DNA from: Nothophaeocryptopus gaeumannii | Taxonomy: Eukaryota > Ascomycota > Dothideomycetes > Mycosphaerellales > Mycosphaerellaceae | Assembly (NCBI GenBank): GCA_031771865.1 | Contig: JASISA010000023.1 | Coordinates: 744,001 to 808,000 of the forward strand | DNA: 64,000 bases | Direction of reading: 5' to 3' | In this document: piece by piece, positions 45,353 to 55,300 of the stretch | How positions within the stretch are numbered: the stretch's first letter is position 1 | How the letters are laid out: every line of letters starts with the position of its first letter | Notes under the pieces: model-generated | The model's database searches: none | The model's input: only the letters and a program-made list of their open reading frames with translations | Told to the model about the DNA's origin: nothing | Translations under genes and position numbers: made by a program

Positions 45353-45540
45353 CTTCAACGATAAGTGTTACGAGGAGGAGAAGATGAGCTTCACGGAAGT
45401 ACTGTAGAAGAGAGCGGAGGAGATGCGGAGTTCGGTCCTCGACTGGATGAAGGAGCCTTTCCAGTACTCCGCTGTCGTCCACGGCTCCCACGACTTGAAC
45501 ATGATTGCTATATGCTGTGTACCTGGCACAGATAGAGAGA

Positions 45541-45896
45541 TAGGCCCGGCGGCCTAAACGCACGTAGTGGCCAACCTAAGTGTGCGAGTGTTTGAGTGTA
45601 AAAGTTGCGCGAGTGCATAAAAACCGTTTCATTGATCTCCAGTCAATCTTCAGCTGATTTCAAGCTACTTATTGAATAGTATTGAGTGGGAAGCTAATAG
45701 AAGTTAATTAGTAAGCGAGACATCTCTCCTAGGTTTAATACTAAAATACTCGGATAACTTTTGCACTCGCGCACTCGGATACTCGGACAACTTTTACTTT
45801 TTTAGTACTCATGCACTCAAATACCCAGGCAACTTTTACATCTTTTCCACTAGCGCACTTAAGTTGGCCGCTATGTGCGTTTAGGCCACCACCGTA
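45541..45896. mobile_element. non-autonomous inverted-repeat transposon (MITE-like), about 355 bp
   Basis: Terminal arms 45548-45590 and 45848-45890 are inverted copies matching at 37 of 43 positions; both begin GGYGGCCTAAACGCAC when read inward. Similarity continues inward to a shared TGTAAAAGTTGC. The interior has subterminal repeats of ACTCGGA and CAACTTTTAC and no coding capacity. TA dinucleotides at 45541-45542 and 45895-45896 would suit a Tc1/mariner-type target duplication, but this is tentative. It lies between the FAD oxidoreductase start and the SDR pseudogene. Confidence 0.75.
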
Positions 45897-46101
45897 GGCA
45901 AGCTTGGCAGAGACATCTACCATCTGCACTGAGCTCAGAGGAAAGAGCTCAGAGGAAAATGTACAGCCGAGAAGCTGACTCAGCGTTGTGCTGTGTCAAC
46001 CGAACGCGTCAGAGATAACAACACTTCCACATCGACTTCACATCGATGGCACGTATTATCGTTCAAGTCGTTCAAGACTCTGTCCTGCCGGAAGTCGTAT
46101 T

Positions 46102-47057
46102 CTACATGCCATTAAAGTTGGTCGACGTAATGACGTCTTCCCACTCCGCCAGCGTCTTCCAAATGGATTCTGCCTGCTCCTTAGTCACCCGGAACGCATC
46201 CTTGCCAACAGGAAGCTGTACCGGCGGCCTTCTCCCCTTGGCCATGCCCTCATCCTTCACCATGTCGATGGCTAAATTTGCCAACTTCTCCGGATCGCCT
46301 GGGATACGAGGTCGGTCCTGATTCTCCGAGGCGCCTTTGTACTGGTCAGCGAGATGCTGGTAATGCTTCGAACCTGATGGAAAGCTGCCAGTCTGCCGGC
46401 CGACGATGTTCGTGCTGAAGTAGCCCGGGCTCAGCACAAGTGTCTTGATGTAGTCAAGATCTTTGGTCTCATTTGCGAAGGAAGCCATGAGTCCTGGACG
46501 ATCGGTCAGCTTAGGTGGAGAAGACGAGCTGGGAATGACCCACGATCTGTAGCTGCTTTGGAACCGATATATGCCCCATCTGCAGCCATATTGCTCATAA
46601 ATCCAGAAGAGCCAATGACTACAAGGCGACCGAAGATCTGTTCCCGTCAATGCGGCATGATGGCTTGGATTAGTCTGATCACTCCGAAAGTACTGATTTC
46701 GAATTGGTCCGCCATCGCTTTGGAGCTGCAATTCATCAGCATCACGCTGCATTCAAAGAGCTGTCTCGCTCACCTGATCTCCTCGACTGGTCTATATTGC
46801 GCGTATCAAGGGTTCTGAACTAGGACATCAACGTGGCCATATATCCCGATGGCTTCTTGGACTTTGCCACACAGCTCCTCTGTTGATGAGCTCACGTCGA
46901 GCTGCAATGTTTTAACTCCTAGCTTATCTGATGATCCAAGAGACTCTGCTCTCCGAGTCGTAGCTATAACGAGAGTTCCTCGGTCCAGGATTGATTTGAC
47001 GAATCGCTCTCCGATCCCGCTACCACAGCCAGTGACAAGCCAAATGAGTTGAGGCAT
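46102..47057 (-). pseudogene. SDR oxidoreductase pseudogene
   Basis: The N-terminal part (47057-46809) is intact: MPQLIWLVTGCGSGIGERFV, then LQLDVSSS and HVDVLVQN. A TGA at 46806-46808 follows, inside a stretch that should read NAGYAQYGPVEE-like and does continue YAQYRPVEEI. A plausible 49-50 bp intron follows, then FEISTFGVIRLIQAIMPH, another TGA (46647-46649), GRLVVIGSSGF and AYIGSKAA with the YxxxK motif. After a frame change the C-terminus (46500-46102) resumes with IKTLVLSPGYFSTNIVG. Two stops plus a shift in one copy indicate a dead gene. Confidence 0.75.
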
Positions 47058-47925
47058 CTTGAACGCATATAGACCTGTGGCAAGATCCGTACTGTAATGA
47101 CTGACCTATCTAGCTATGACTGTAGAGGCTGTATATATTTGCTGGACATCGCCACTGCCACCTTGCCACTGTCTTACTGCTAGCCACCGTCTTGCTGGCT
47201 ATCGTCTTGCCACCGGCCACTCCGAGTAGTATTGCTATCGGCGATAGGTCGTAGACGTAGAGGTCGGTCTTCAACCACTACTACTAGACTTCGAACTCCT
47301 ACACTATGTATACAATTCAGCTCTGCTTACTAATAGAGTTTAGTGAACGAATAGGCATACACAGTAGTAGAGAAATTTAGTGTCATCATAGGAGAACGAG
47401 CATGCGTTGTTCTGAGGGCCGTCTATAGACGGGCTGCTTTTGAACGTTGACACTACCGTAAACGAAGTTATTAGTACACTGTAAACCAAGCGGCTTATTG
47501 GCGTTCCGCTAGATTGCGATACCTACTTTCCAGTGGAAGGGCTTATCATCTGGGCAAACATCCTTATCGGATAGTATGTTGTAGAGGCTACAGGCAGTCG
47601 CAATAGTAGCAATCCAGGAGAGGAATACTGTAGAAGCTAACATACTAGCTGCTAACTTGAACGTAGCAAGTAACAAGACTCGAGATGTAGGAGTATGTAT
47701 TGAATGCTGAATGTTCTAGAGAAGTACGAGTAGAGTACATCTTATACTGAAATGTTGACACGTAGCCCTTCCGACCTTCATCGACCTTTACAAGAGAGTC
47801 TTATGCATTTACGACGCCGTGCTGGGGCTACCTATGTTATAAGTAAGAATCTATACAAGCTTTGCTTGTTATTCGAGTGCGTTTTTTGTCTCAAGTGCGG
47901 CCGATGATCGTGTTAGGGATCTGGG
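47058..47925. other. TpA-rich decayed repeat island
   Basis: About 870 bp with frequent TAG/CTA triplets (for example CACAGTAGTAGAG near 47351) and stops in all frames. Short direct repeats of TTGCCACCG/CTTGCTGGC type lie at 47155-47215. Looks like a repeat degraded by C-to-T mutation. It separates the SDR pseudogene from the F-box-like pseudogene. Confidence 0.5.
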
Positions 47926-48638
47926 CTAGCCCAGCCTAACGCCACGTGCCAAGCCTTCCGAAACGCCTCTTGACTCGAGCCTCGCGCTTCTATGCCAAGA
48001 AGCTGCGAGAGGTGAATAATTCAAACACGCAAGAAACTCGACAAACCGCAGAGACGAGAGATCTCCGGGCTTTCTGCCAGCGCAATATATTGCGGCATCG
48101 AGGCGAGTGTACCCGTTGCAGCCCCATTCTGCATCACCTTGCGATTCGGACGCACAGCGGGTCGAGACGTTGAAGTCGTTCGTGGTGCACAGACCGCCTC
48201 TGCCTCCTCGCACACCTGTCTGCAGGTCCGTAAGATTGCGGGATAGCAGCCAGGAGATCGACAGGGATCAAGCTCCGTGCGCATGCGGATCTTCAGCACG
48301 TAATCGTAGATGTTGAGTCTTAGCTCTGGCGGAAGGTCCAGAAATGCAGACATCTCTGCAGCGGGCTCGCCGCCTGGGCCTGCAGGCGCGACTTCCATGC
48401 TTGAGGATGATGCTTGGGTGACCGAGTCGCCACTTTGGGCTGTTTCAGCAATGAGCTTCTTGTTATGCTCAACGAGCATGTTAACGTAGAATGATCTCTT
48501 CTTGTACTTCGGTGGCACGCTCTTCGTGCGCTTGCGGATCAGGCGTTGCAGCTATGGGATTGTGTAGGTCTTAGTGTGTTGCGCGGCCGCCTGTGCGTCG
48601 TAGTCCTCGGGAGCGATGTACGCCGTGTGTGAGGCCAT
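47926..48638 (-). pseudogene. F-box-like pseudogene, truncated paralogue of the 49122-50027 gene
   Basis: Starts MASHTAYIAPEDYDAQAAA at 48638. The reading frame is cut by TAG at 48552-48554, where the paralogue has Gln (YTIP-stop-LQRLIRKR versus HSVSQLKDLIRRH). The frame is then open through PPKYKKRSFYVNMLV and FLDLPPELRLNIYDYVL, the family core. After CRQVCEEAEAV a frameshift near 48190-48215 moves the match to TTNDFNVST. The remaining ~200 codons of the paralogue are missing; the copy dissolves into the TpA-rich island. Confidence 0.7.
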
Positions 48639-49121
48639 GTTGAACTTTGGGATGGACAGAATTGTTCTCGTGTCTTGTATCAGGTCTGGCTCAGTAACGC
48701 CTCGTGCCTCGGTGCGAGTCTTCAGTAGGGGCGCGGCAGTAGGAGCAGGTGGCGAGACCGGCCGAACGAAGCAAGTCGAGGTATTGGGGCTGAGAATGCC
48801 TTGCTCTGTCGCGTTGTTATGTATGCAACTGTAGGGTTTTGGTGCGACTCGCGCTGAATGAGCTTTGAGTCGTGCGTACGAGTTTCTGCAATGGTGTGTT
48901 CGCGTTGTGTGTGAGATGGTGTGCGGCAAATCTGGCAGGCTGTGTCAGTTGCAGGCGGCTACGCACGGGCCATATTCACGGGACAACCATGTCCTCAGCC
49001 TTGGTCTTTATGCAACTCACAGGTCTTGGCCATCAAGCATCAGGCGGATGGTGTGGACAGTCGTTTCGGTGTCGTAGAAGACTCGCAGTATGTTGAGAGA
49101 TGGTGCGTTTGGCGGTGTGGA
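48639..49121. other. intergenic, nothing recognised
   Basis: 483 bp between the F-box-like pseudogene and its intact paralogue. No gene or strong element. Confidence 0.4.
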
Positions 49122-50027
49122 TCATACGGTCTGAAGCGTCTTGACGTACTGCCTGATGTCCTCGTTGAACCCCTCGCCAGGGAGTGTTTTGATGTTCTGA
49201 TCTAGGTAGCGCAGCGGCCAGAAGGCGTTTTTGATCAACTCATTGTCGACTGCGTAACCTTGAGGCACTCGTCCAACGTACTCCGTCCATTTCTCCACTG
49301 GGATCATCTGCACCAAGAGCTTCCGGATGGAGGAGCCGGTCTGCGTAACCTCGTGGACGACATGGTACAGAGCTTGACTTGCCGATTCAGTAAAGAACTC
49401 TCCGCGCAAATTTGGATGCGCTCCTGAATCCATTTGACCTCCCGTGCTGAACTCGATGCGGACGTTGATGTTGTTGAAGCGGAGCAAGGGGCGGAGGCCT
49501 TCACTGAAAAAAGTGGATGACTTGCATGCAGCTAGGAGCGAGCTCGGCTGCTCACTATTCCAGTAGACGCGTCGGTTGAGATCATCGGAAACGATAGTCT
49601 GGTTCCAGATGGCCTGATCATCCCTACGCTCAGGATCGTATTGTGTGGTGACCACGAAGGTAGGAACGTTGATATCATAGAGGATGGCTTTTGGTTCGCT
49701 GTAGACTTGCTCGGACGTTCGCAAGATGCCCGTACGGTGACGAGTGTTGCGATATTTGCTGGTCTGAGGAAACTCGAGCACGTACCCATAGACATGGTTA
49801 CGAAGCTCAGACGGTAGGTCGAGGAATCTAAAGGGCTGGGGCGGAGAATGTCCAACAGCGCGATCGAATGGATTCTTGAATGGATTCTCGAATGGATTCT
49901 TATTGTCGTGCGTGATGAGCATACGAATGTAGAAGGCCTTCTTCTCGTACTTCGGTGGCTCAAGATCAATGTGTCGACGGATCAGGTCTTTGAGCTGTGA
50001 GACTGAATGCTTCTTGTTGTATTCCAT
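49122..50027 (-). CDS. F-box-like (LPSELR) protein, about 301 aa
   Basis: Core motif FRFLDLPSELRNHVYGYVLEF with the usual follow-on RTGILRTSEQVYSEPKAILYD. The N-terminus SVSQLKDLIRRHIDLEPPKYEKKAFYIRML matches the neighbouring pseudogene. The frame stays open to an ATG at 50120, but the ATG at 50027 (MEYNKKHS) is the first inside the conserved part. The paralogue's own start (MASHT...IAP) aligns here with MAPKSADFAP in a different frame, suggesting an indel moved the original start out of frame. Contains three NPF tripeptides. Probably an adaptor-like protein; function unknown. Confidence 0.7.
   Translation of the reverse strand: MEYNKKHSVSQLKDLIRRHIDLEPPKYEKKAFYIRMLITHDNKNPFENPFKNPFDRAVGHSPPQPFRFLDLPSELRNHVYGYVLEFPQTSKYRNTRHRTGILRTSEQVYSEPKAILYDINVPTFVVTTQYDPERRDDQAIWNQTIVSDDLNRRVYWNSEQPSSLLAACKSSTFFSEGLRPLLRFNNINVRIEFSTGGQMDSGAHPNLRGEFFTESASQALYHVVHEVTQTGSSIRKLLVQMIPVEKWTEYVGRVPQGYAVDNELIKNAFWPLRYLDQNIKTLPGEGFNEDIRQYVKTLQTV
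49866..49901 (-). repeat. coding 12 bp tandem repeat (three units) giving NPF motifs
   Basis: GAATGGATTCTT, GAATGGATTCTC and GAATGGATTCTT follow one another without spacing on the plus strand. Translated on the minus strand they give NPFENPFKNPF. NPF is the ligand of EH domains in endocytosis, so the repeat could be functional or a simple replication slip. Confidence 0.85.
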
Positions 50028-50512
50028 AGCTGCCGCCGCATCCGGGCGCGAAGTCCGCCGACTTGGGCGCCATGTTGTCAGGGTGGTAGAAGTCCGTGCG
50101 ACTATGTGTGAGCGTAACATTGGCGTGTGATCAGTTCGGCGCAGAAGCTACGTTTGAGCTCGTCGTATGCCCGCGCGTGACTTCATACGCTGCTTCCGTT
50201 CGAGGTGTATGTCCACAGAGTGGTGGAGGCTCACACGGTAGCTGCGGCGTCAAGTCCAGATTCGAGATACTCGAGAGTGTTGTGCGCTGCAGTAGGGATT
50301 GCTTGATGGGATGCGAGGTTTCGGTGGTATGTAGTTGAAGAAGCTAAGGGTTCAGTGGTCGCTGTCTGTTGAAGGATAATGCGCACGGACTTACTCCAAA
50401 ACCTTAATCGGGCGCAGGAGCATCCGAGGCGGATCGTGCAGGTGACAAGGCCGGGGATAATTGCCGCAGCGGACGCCCTCAGCTTCTCAAATAACCATCT
50501 TGATCCCTCTCT
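50028..50512. other. promoter of the F-box-like gene and 3' flank of the lipocalin-like gene
   Basis: 485 bp. The open but poorly conserved 31-codon upstream extension of the F-box-like frame lies at 50028-50120. Nothing else is recognised. Confidence 0.4.
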
Positions 50513-51016
50513 TCACCCAACCTCAATCTTCGGCACTTCCTCTGGCATCCTCCCATCATTCTTCTCAACCCTCCTCCACTTCAACACAGGCACCCTCACA
50601 TCCCCCTTAATCTCCACCGTCTCGTCCCCGCCCAGTACCAACACACTTCCCTCCTCTTCAAATCTTACACTCCGAACTTCCAACTCTCCAACCCTCTCAG
50701 GCAATATGCAGACCTCAAACTTATGCCTGAGGCCCTGCCTCCCATCATCCTCAGTCACGATGTAGTACGGTCCGGAGTAAGCGAAGAATCTCTTTCCAGC
50801 CTCAGCCCACGCGGCTTCCGTGGCAAGAGGCGCGGTAGCTTGGCCAGGCATCAGAAGCTGGGCAGACATATATCCGTCTGGAGAATAGATGATCAGGCCG
50901 GTTACGTTCTTGGTCATTGGGTAGGTAGGCCTTTGAACTGTAGAGATCGGAGTCGGGTGGGATATGTAAGACTCCAGTCGATAGGTTCCGGGAAGTCGGT
51001 CGCGCAGGGAAGACAT
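50513..51016 (-). CDS. lipocalin-like domain protein, 167 aa
   Basis: Single-domain protein of the bacterial/fungal lipocalin-like group: a beta-barrel thought to bind small hydrophobic ligands. RLPGTYRLESYISH opens the barrel, NVTGLIIYSPDGYMSAQLL is the family's most conserved strand pair, and FFAYSGPYYI follows. The C-terminal strands end with LKWRRV. No signal peptide, so cytosolic. Homologues sometimes accompany secondary-metabolite genes, but none is adjacent here. Confidence 0.85.
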   Translation of the reverse strand: MSSLRDRLPGTYRLESYISHPTPISTVQRPTYPMTKNVTGLIIYSPDGYMSAQLLMPGQATAPLATEAAWAEAGKRFFAYSGPYYIVTEDDGRQGLRHKFEVCILPERVGELEVRSVRFEEEGSVLVLGGDETVEIKGDVRVPVLKWRRVEKNDGRMPEEVPKIEVG

Positions 51017-51654
51017 CTTGACGTAACCTATTGCTTTTGCCGTTGCGATTGAACCATTCTTCTGAATTAGGCGCGGAAAATACCGGGCCTTTTTCCCGAC
51101 GAAGACACCTGACAGGTGTCAGCGTCGTCCGGATATAGTCTGCTGATGAGTGCCCCGGGCGAGTGTCTGTACAGACAAATCTCTGAGGCGATGTTCGTGA
51201 TGCAGTTGATGTGAGAAGCTCCTGACGACCTGCAGTCGACTTTCACATGGAAATTCGAACTTGTTTGGGAGTAGTGTGTCCAGGGGCAAGTGAATCCTGT
51301 TGCGTCATCGGAGTTTCGGCAGGCTCATCCGACGCCGCACAGCTCGCGTGGGCATCCCTGCGTTCCTGCAGTGATGCCTGAGGGGCTGTTTCTTCGCGGG
51401 GCATCTTTTTGAAACTCCCCGATGACTGTTCAGAGAGGTTCTTTGCTCGCCAACATCCCACAAATACACTGTGACTGTACTCCAGATCTGTTGAGAAGGA
51501 AGAGTGGTACCTCACTTGAGATTTCAGACAACACTTCTCCTTCATATCCAGACATCGAAGACTACACAATACGAAGCTGCGAATCGAAACACGCCTCCAT
51601 CCAACACGGGCACCGAAGCCCGGCTCCCGCACTCGAGCACGCGAGCACGCGACA
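51017..51654. other. divergent promoter region, lipocalin-like / methionyl-tRNA synthetase
   Basis: 638 bp. Contains a short self-complementary GACACCTGACAGGTGTC near 51104-51120 (inverted halves GACACCTG/CAGGTGTC), a possible regulatory palindrome. No gene. Confidence 0.45.
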
Positions 51655-53595
51655 ATGACTACACAAAAGGAAGTGATCCTGCCTGAGGATGGCAAGCGAA
51701 ACGTCCTGATCACTTCCGCCCTTCCTTACGTCAACAACGTCCCTCACTTGGGCAACATCATCGGCTCAGTCCTCTCCGCAGATGTCTTCTCCCGATACTG
51801 CAAGGCACGCGGCTACCCAACACTGTACATCTGCGGAACAGATGAATACGGCACGGCAACAGAGACCAAAGCGATCGAGGAGGGCGTGACACCAGCACAA
51901 TTATGCGACAAGTACAACAAGCTGCACAAGGAAGTCTACGACTGGTTTGAGATCGAGTTCGATCACTTCGGCCGGACACCTACACAGCAGCAGACCGACA
52001 TCGCGCAAGATATCTTCCTGAAGCTGTATAACAATGGGTATCTGGAAGAGCAAGTTACAACACAACCATACTGCACAAAGCACAATGCATTCTTGGCAGA
52101 CCGGTTCGTCGAGGGTGAGTGTCCGCTGTGTGGGTACGGAGACGCGAGAGGAGATCAGTGCGACAAGTGCGGACATCTACTAGATCCGCTCGATCTGAAG
52201 AACCCACGCTGTAAGCTCGATGGCGCGACACCTGAGGCACGAGAGACGAAGCATGTGTACATTTGCCTGGACAAGCTGCAAGAGAAGGTCGCAGAGTGGA
52301 ACAAGGAGAGCCAGGTCAAGGGCGTGTGGAGTGACAACGGTATCAACATCACAAATGCTTGGATCAAGGAGGGCCTGAAGCCGCGAGGCATTACCAGAGA
52401 TCTGAAATGGGGGACAGCAGTACCTCTGAAGGGATACGAGGACAAGGTCATGTACGTGTGGTTTGACGCATGCATTGGATACCCTTCGATCACGGCCACG
52501 TACACGGATCAGTGGGAAAAGTGGTGGCGGAATCCAGAAAATGTGCAGCTGTACCAGTTCATGGGCAAGGACAATGTACCTTTCCACACTGTTGTCTTCC
52601 CGGCTTCGCAGATTGGTACTGGTGACAAGTGGACCATGCTTAACACGCTCTCCACGACCGAGTATCTGAACTACGAGCGCGGCAAGTTCAGCAAGTCACG
52701 AAACATCGGCGTCTTTGGTACGAGCGCGAAGGACACTGGCGTCTCAGCAGACGTCTGGCGATACTTCTTACTTCTGCGGAGACCGGAGACATCAGATACC
52801 GAGTTTGAGTGGGAAGGCTTCATTGCGGCAAACAATGGCGAACTGGTGAACAACTTCGGCAACTTTGTCAACAGGGTGCTAAAGTTCGTCAACTCCGCCA
52901 ACTACGACAGCGTCGTCCCGGCTTGGCCTAAAGACGACTTGCCCGCCGATGTTTCCGACGGTCTCAAGAAGCATATCACCGAGACAAACAAGAAGCTCAA
53001 GGAATACCGCGAGGAGATGGATGCCGTCCACCTCAAAGCAGCGCTCATCTGTGCCCGCGAGATTTCTTCGCTCGGCAACCTCCTCCTCCAAGCCAACCGC
53101 CTAGACAATTCCCTCTTCACCAACGAACGCGCCCGCTGCGACGCAGTCGTCAATATCGGCGTCAACCACATCCACCTCCTCGCCTCCGTCATCGCCCCCT
53201 ATCTCCCCGCCACAACCCGCGCTATCCTCGAGCAACTCCAAGCATCCCTGCTCATCATCCCCGACGAATGGGCCGCAGAATCGATCCCTGCAAACCACAA
53301 GATCGGCAAAGCAGCTCATCTGTTCAAGACGATCAAACCGGAGAAGGTGCAGGAGTGGAAGGAGATGTTTGGTGGAGATGAGTTGAAGAAGGCGAAGGAG
53401 GAAGAGGCGAAGAAGAAGGCGGCGAGGAAGGCAGAGAAGGATAAGAAGAAGGCTAAGAAGGCTGCCGAGAAGGATGCGGCGGGTAAGGGAGTCGAGAGTG
53501 CGGAGAAGGATGGGGCAGAGAGTAATCCCAAGGCGGGGGATGCTGTTGAGGAGGTTACCGAAGGGATCAGGCAGGCGGCGTTGCAGACTTCGTAG
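51655..53595 (+). CDS. cytosolic methionyl-tRNA synthetase, 646 aa
   Basis: Class I aminoacyl-tRNA synthetase charging tRNA-Met with methionine. The ATP-binding HIGH-type motif is VPHLGN at 31-34 and the KMSKS loop is KFSKSR at about 344-349. A zinc knuckle appears as CPLCGYGDARGDQCDKCG, and VMYVWFDACIGYPSI is a conserved active-site strand. The anticodon-binding domain follows (NLVNN-like NGELVNNFGNFVNR). The enzyme lacks the N-terminal GST-like domain of yeast Mes1. It ends in a Lys/Ala/Glu coiled coil (EEEAKKKAARKAEKDKKKAK), probably a tRNA- or partner-binding tail. Single exon. Confidence 0.93.
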   Translation: MTTQKEVILPEDGKRNVLITSALPYVNNVPHLGNIIGSVLSADVFSRYCKARGYPTLYICGTDEYGTATETKAIEEGVTPAQLCDKYNKLHKEVYDWFEIEFDHFGRTPTQQQTDIAQDIFLKLYNNGYLEEQVTTQPYCTKHNAFLADRFVEGECPLCGYGDARGDQCDKCGHLLDPLDLKNPRCKLDGATPEARETKHVYICLDKLQEKVAEWNKESQVKGVWSDNGINITNAWIKEGLKPRGITRDLKWGTAVPLKGYEDKVMYVWFDACIGYPSITATYTDQWEKWWRNPENVQLYQFMGKDNVPFHTVVFPASQIGTGDKWTMLNTLSTTEYLNYERGKFSKSRNIGVFGTSAKDTGVSADVWRYFLLLRRPETSDTEFEWEGFIAANNGELVNNFGNFVNRVLKFVNSANYDSVVPAWPKDDLPADVSDGLKKHITETNKKLKEYREEMDAVHLKAALICAREISSLGNLLLQANRLDNSLFTNERARCDAVVNIGVNHIHLLASVIAPYLPATTRAILEQLQASLLIIPDEWAAESIPANHKIGKAAHLFKTIKPEKVQEWKEMFGGDELKKAKEEEAKKKAARKAEKDKKKAKKAAEKDAAGKGVESAEKDGAESNPKAGDAVEEVTEGIRQAALQTS

Positions 53596-53950
53596 AGATG
53601 GGGAAGGTGTTTGGGTGTTGGTGTGAAGGGTGTGCGTGTAGAGTATAGAGAGATGAAGTGGCAGCACGAATGTTATGCATGGGTGGTGTTCGGGATGATC
53701 GGCGTGGAGCGAGCGAGGCGCTGGGAACGCATGAGTAGCAAGTACCGCTGATGAATTTGAGATGATTTCCTATGAAACTTTAAACTCCTGCTCTGTCGAT
53801 GCCGTACTGCAATGTTATGTCTAATCGTACCTCTAAGCACGTTTTCTCGTGCCATCGACCCTTTTTGCCCCAGCGAGATATTAGATATCAGATATCAGAC
53901 AAGTAAGACCTCCCACCACCTTCTTGCTCAGCCTGCCTCGCCTCGCCTTC
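53596..53950. other. convergent 3' region
   Basis: 355 bp between the MetRS stop and the MFS pseudogene end. No feature beyond a TTAGATATCAGATATCAGAC direct repeat near 53880. Confidence 0.4.
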
Positions 53951-55300
53951 TTATTCGACTTCCACAGACATAGCCCAAGCACTCCAATCATCACTAATAC
54001 CACCTGCCGCGAAGCTGCTGAGCGTAACACCACCGGACCAGTATTGCGGCGCATCAGAGTCCGGGAAGAAATAACTCCCATGAACATTCGACAAATTCCC
54101 AAACATATTGACCATAGCATACGCACTCCCCCTTTTCGTCCGTGTCCTCGGAGCAGTCGAAGCAACCCCAGCTTGAACGACGGTGAAAGCGCTGTACGAG
54201 CCGGCGCACATGAGGAACATGCCGATATAGCAAGGGGCAGTTGAGGAGGTGGAGATGACCATCACGTTTCCAACAATGTCTATCACGAGTGGCCTGGCGA
54301 TAAGCGGTGCTCGCCAGCCTGTCCGTTGAGCGATGAGGGATTTGGCTATAGCAGTGAAGAAGCCGAAGAAGTAGACTGGTGCTCTTATGAGGAGAGTTAT
54401 TGTTGTCTTGAAACCAAGGGTTTGGACGATGGGCTGTAACGCAGGAATGGATCAGCTTCGACTTATGTTGGACGGGCAAGTGTTTGGCTCACCAGGAAGA
54501 AGCACGTCCAAGTCTACGCCGTTAAATACATATTCTGGATGAGGACCAACATCCAGACCTTCACAGCCGTAACAGCATCTTTGAGCCCCTGTCGGGTACC
54601 TCCGCTCTCATCAGTCTCATCGTTAGAAGCGAGAGACATTCTCCATTTCGCCAGTCGAGGCTCCTGAGGCGTGAGCCAACTTTTCTCGCCAGTACGAGGG
54701 AAATCCGGTAGCAGCCAGAACGCAAGGACGCCAGCAAGCATCGTCCCGGCTCCCTCGATCACATACAACCAGCGCCATCGAGACCGTCCAGTACACCAGC
54801 CGCGAGGAGCCAGCCAAAGCCATTGGCGATGATGTTGCCGCAGTACATGAACGCCGCACGCGGATCGATCTCAGAAGCCTTATAGCAACGACTAATCATA
54901 AGCAGCGCCCCAGGAAAGAATGGACTCTCGGCCGCTCCCAGGAAGATCCGAATGCACAGCAGTCCGGTATTGTTGTGTACAGCTGCTGTACAAAGCGAGA
55001 TCCCGCCCCAGATGAAGATACACGCGCGAAGGTAGTACGATGGCTTCAGTCTGGTGAGAACAATGTTGCTGGGTATCTGGCCTGCGATATATCCTGCGAA
55101 CATGACGGCGACCGCAGTCTGGTATTGAGTATCTGTGAGTCCGAGAACAAGACCAAATTCACCAATTAGATGGCAGTTCAGGCAAAGCGTGTTGAGCCAT
55201 AGCCATTGTAGAAAAGAAAAGCCTCTCGCCGCGACGCGGTAAGGCGCGTCATGCGACTCAAACGCCGCTTGCTTCCATTGTGACAGGGTCGCGTCGTCTC
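53951..55300 (-). pseudogene. MFS transporter pseudogene (allantoate permease/anion-cation symporter type)
   Basis: Pieces in order on the minus strand: GLTDTQYQTAVAVMFAGYIAGQIPSN, then RIFLGAAESPFFPGALLMIS (family signature), a frameshift near 54775, RWLYVIEGAGTMLAGVLAFW and LPDFPRTGEKSWLT. These are followed by QNMYLTA-stop-TWTCFFL with TAG at 54524-54526. A normal 59 bp intron (54434-54492) leads to PIVQTLGFKTTITLLI, and the frame ends MSVEVE. Helix 1 upstream of 55170 is unrecognisable. One frameshift, one nonsense codon and a lost N-terminus indicate a dead copy of a fungal Dal5-like transporter. Confidence 0.75.

Noticed and set aside
45741..45929. 62-codon minus frame crossing the right end of the inverted-repeat element
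   Set aside because: It simply reads through the subterminal repeats (repeating SECAS/FECMS wording) and spans the element boundary.
19893..53595. Methionyl-tRNA formyltransferase and methionyl-tRNA synthetase in one window as a functional cluster
   Set aside because: They lie 31 kb apart, serve different compartments (mitochondrial versus cytosolic) and are separated by many unrelated genes; coincidence is the simplest reading.
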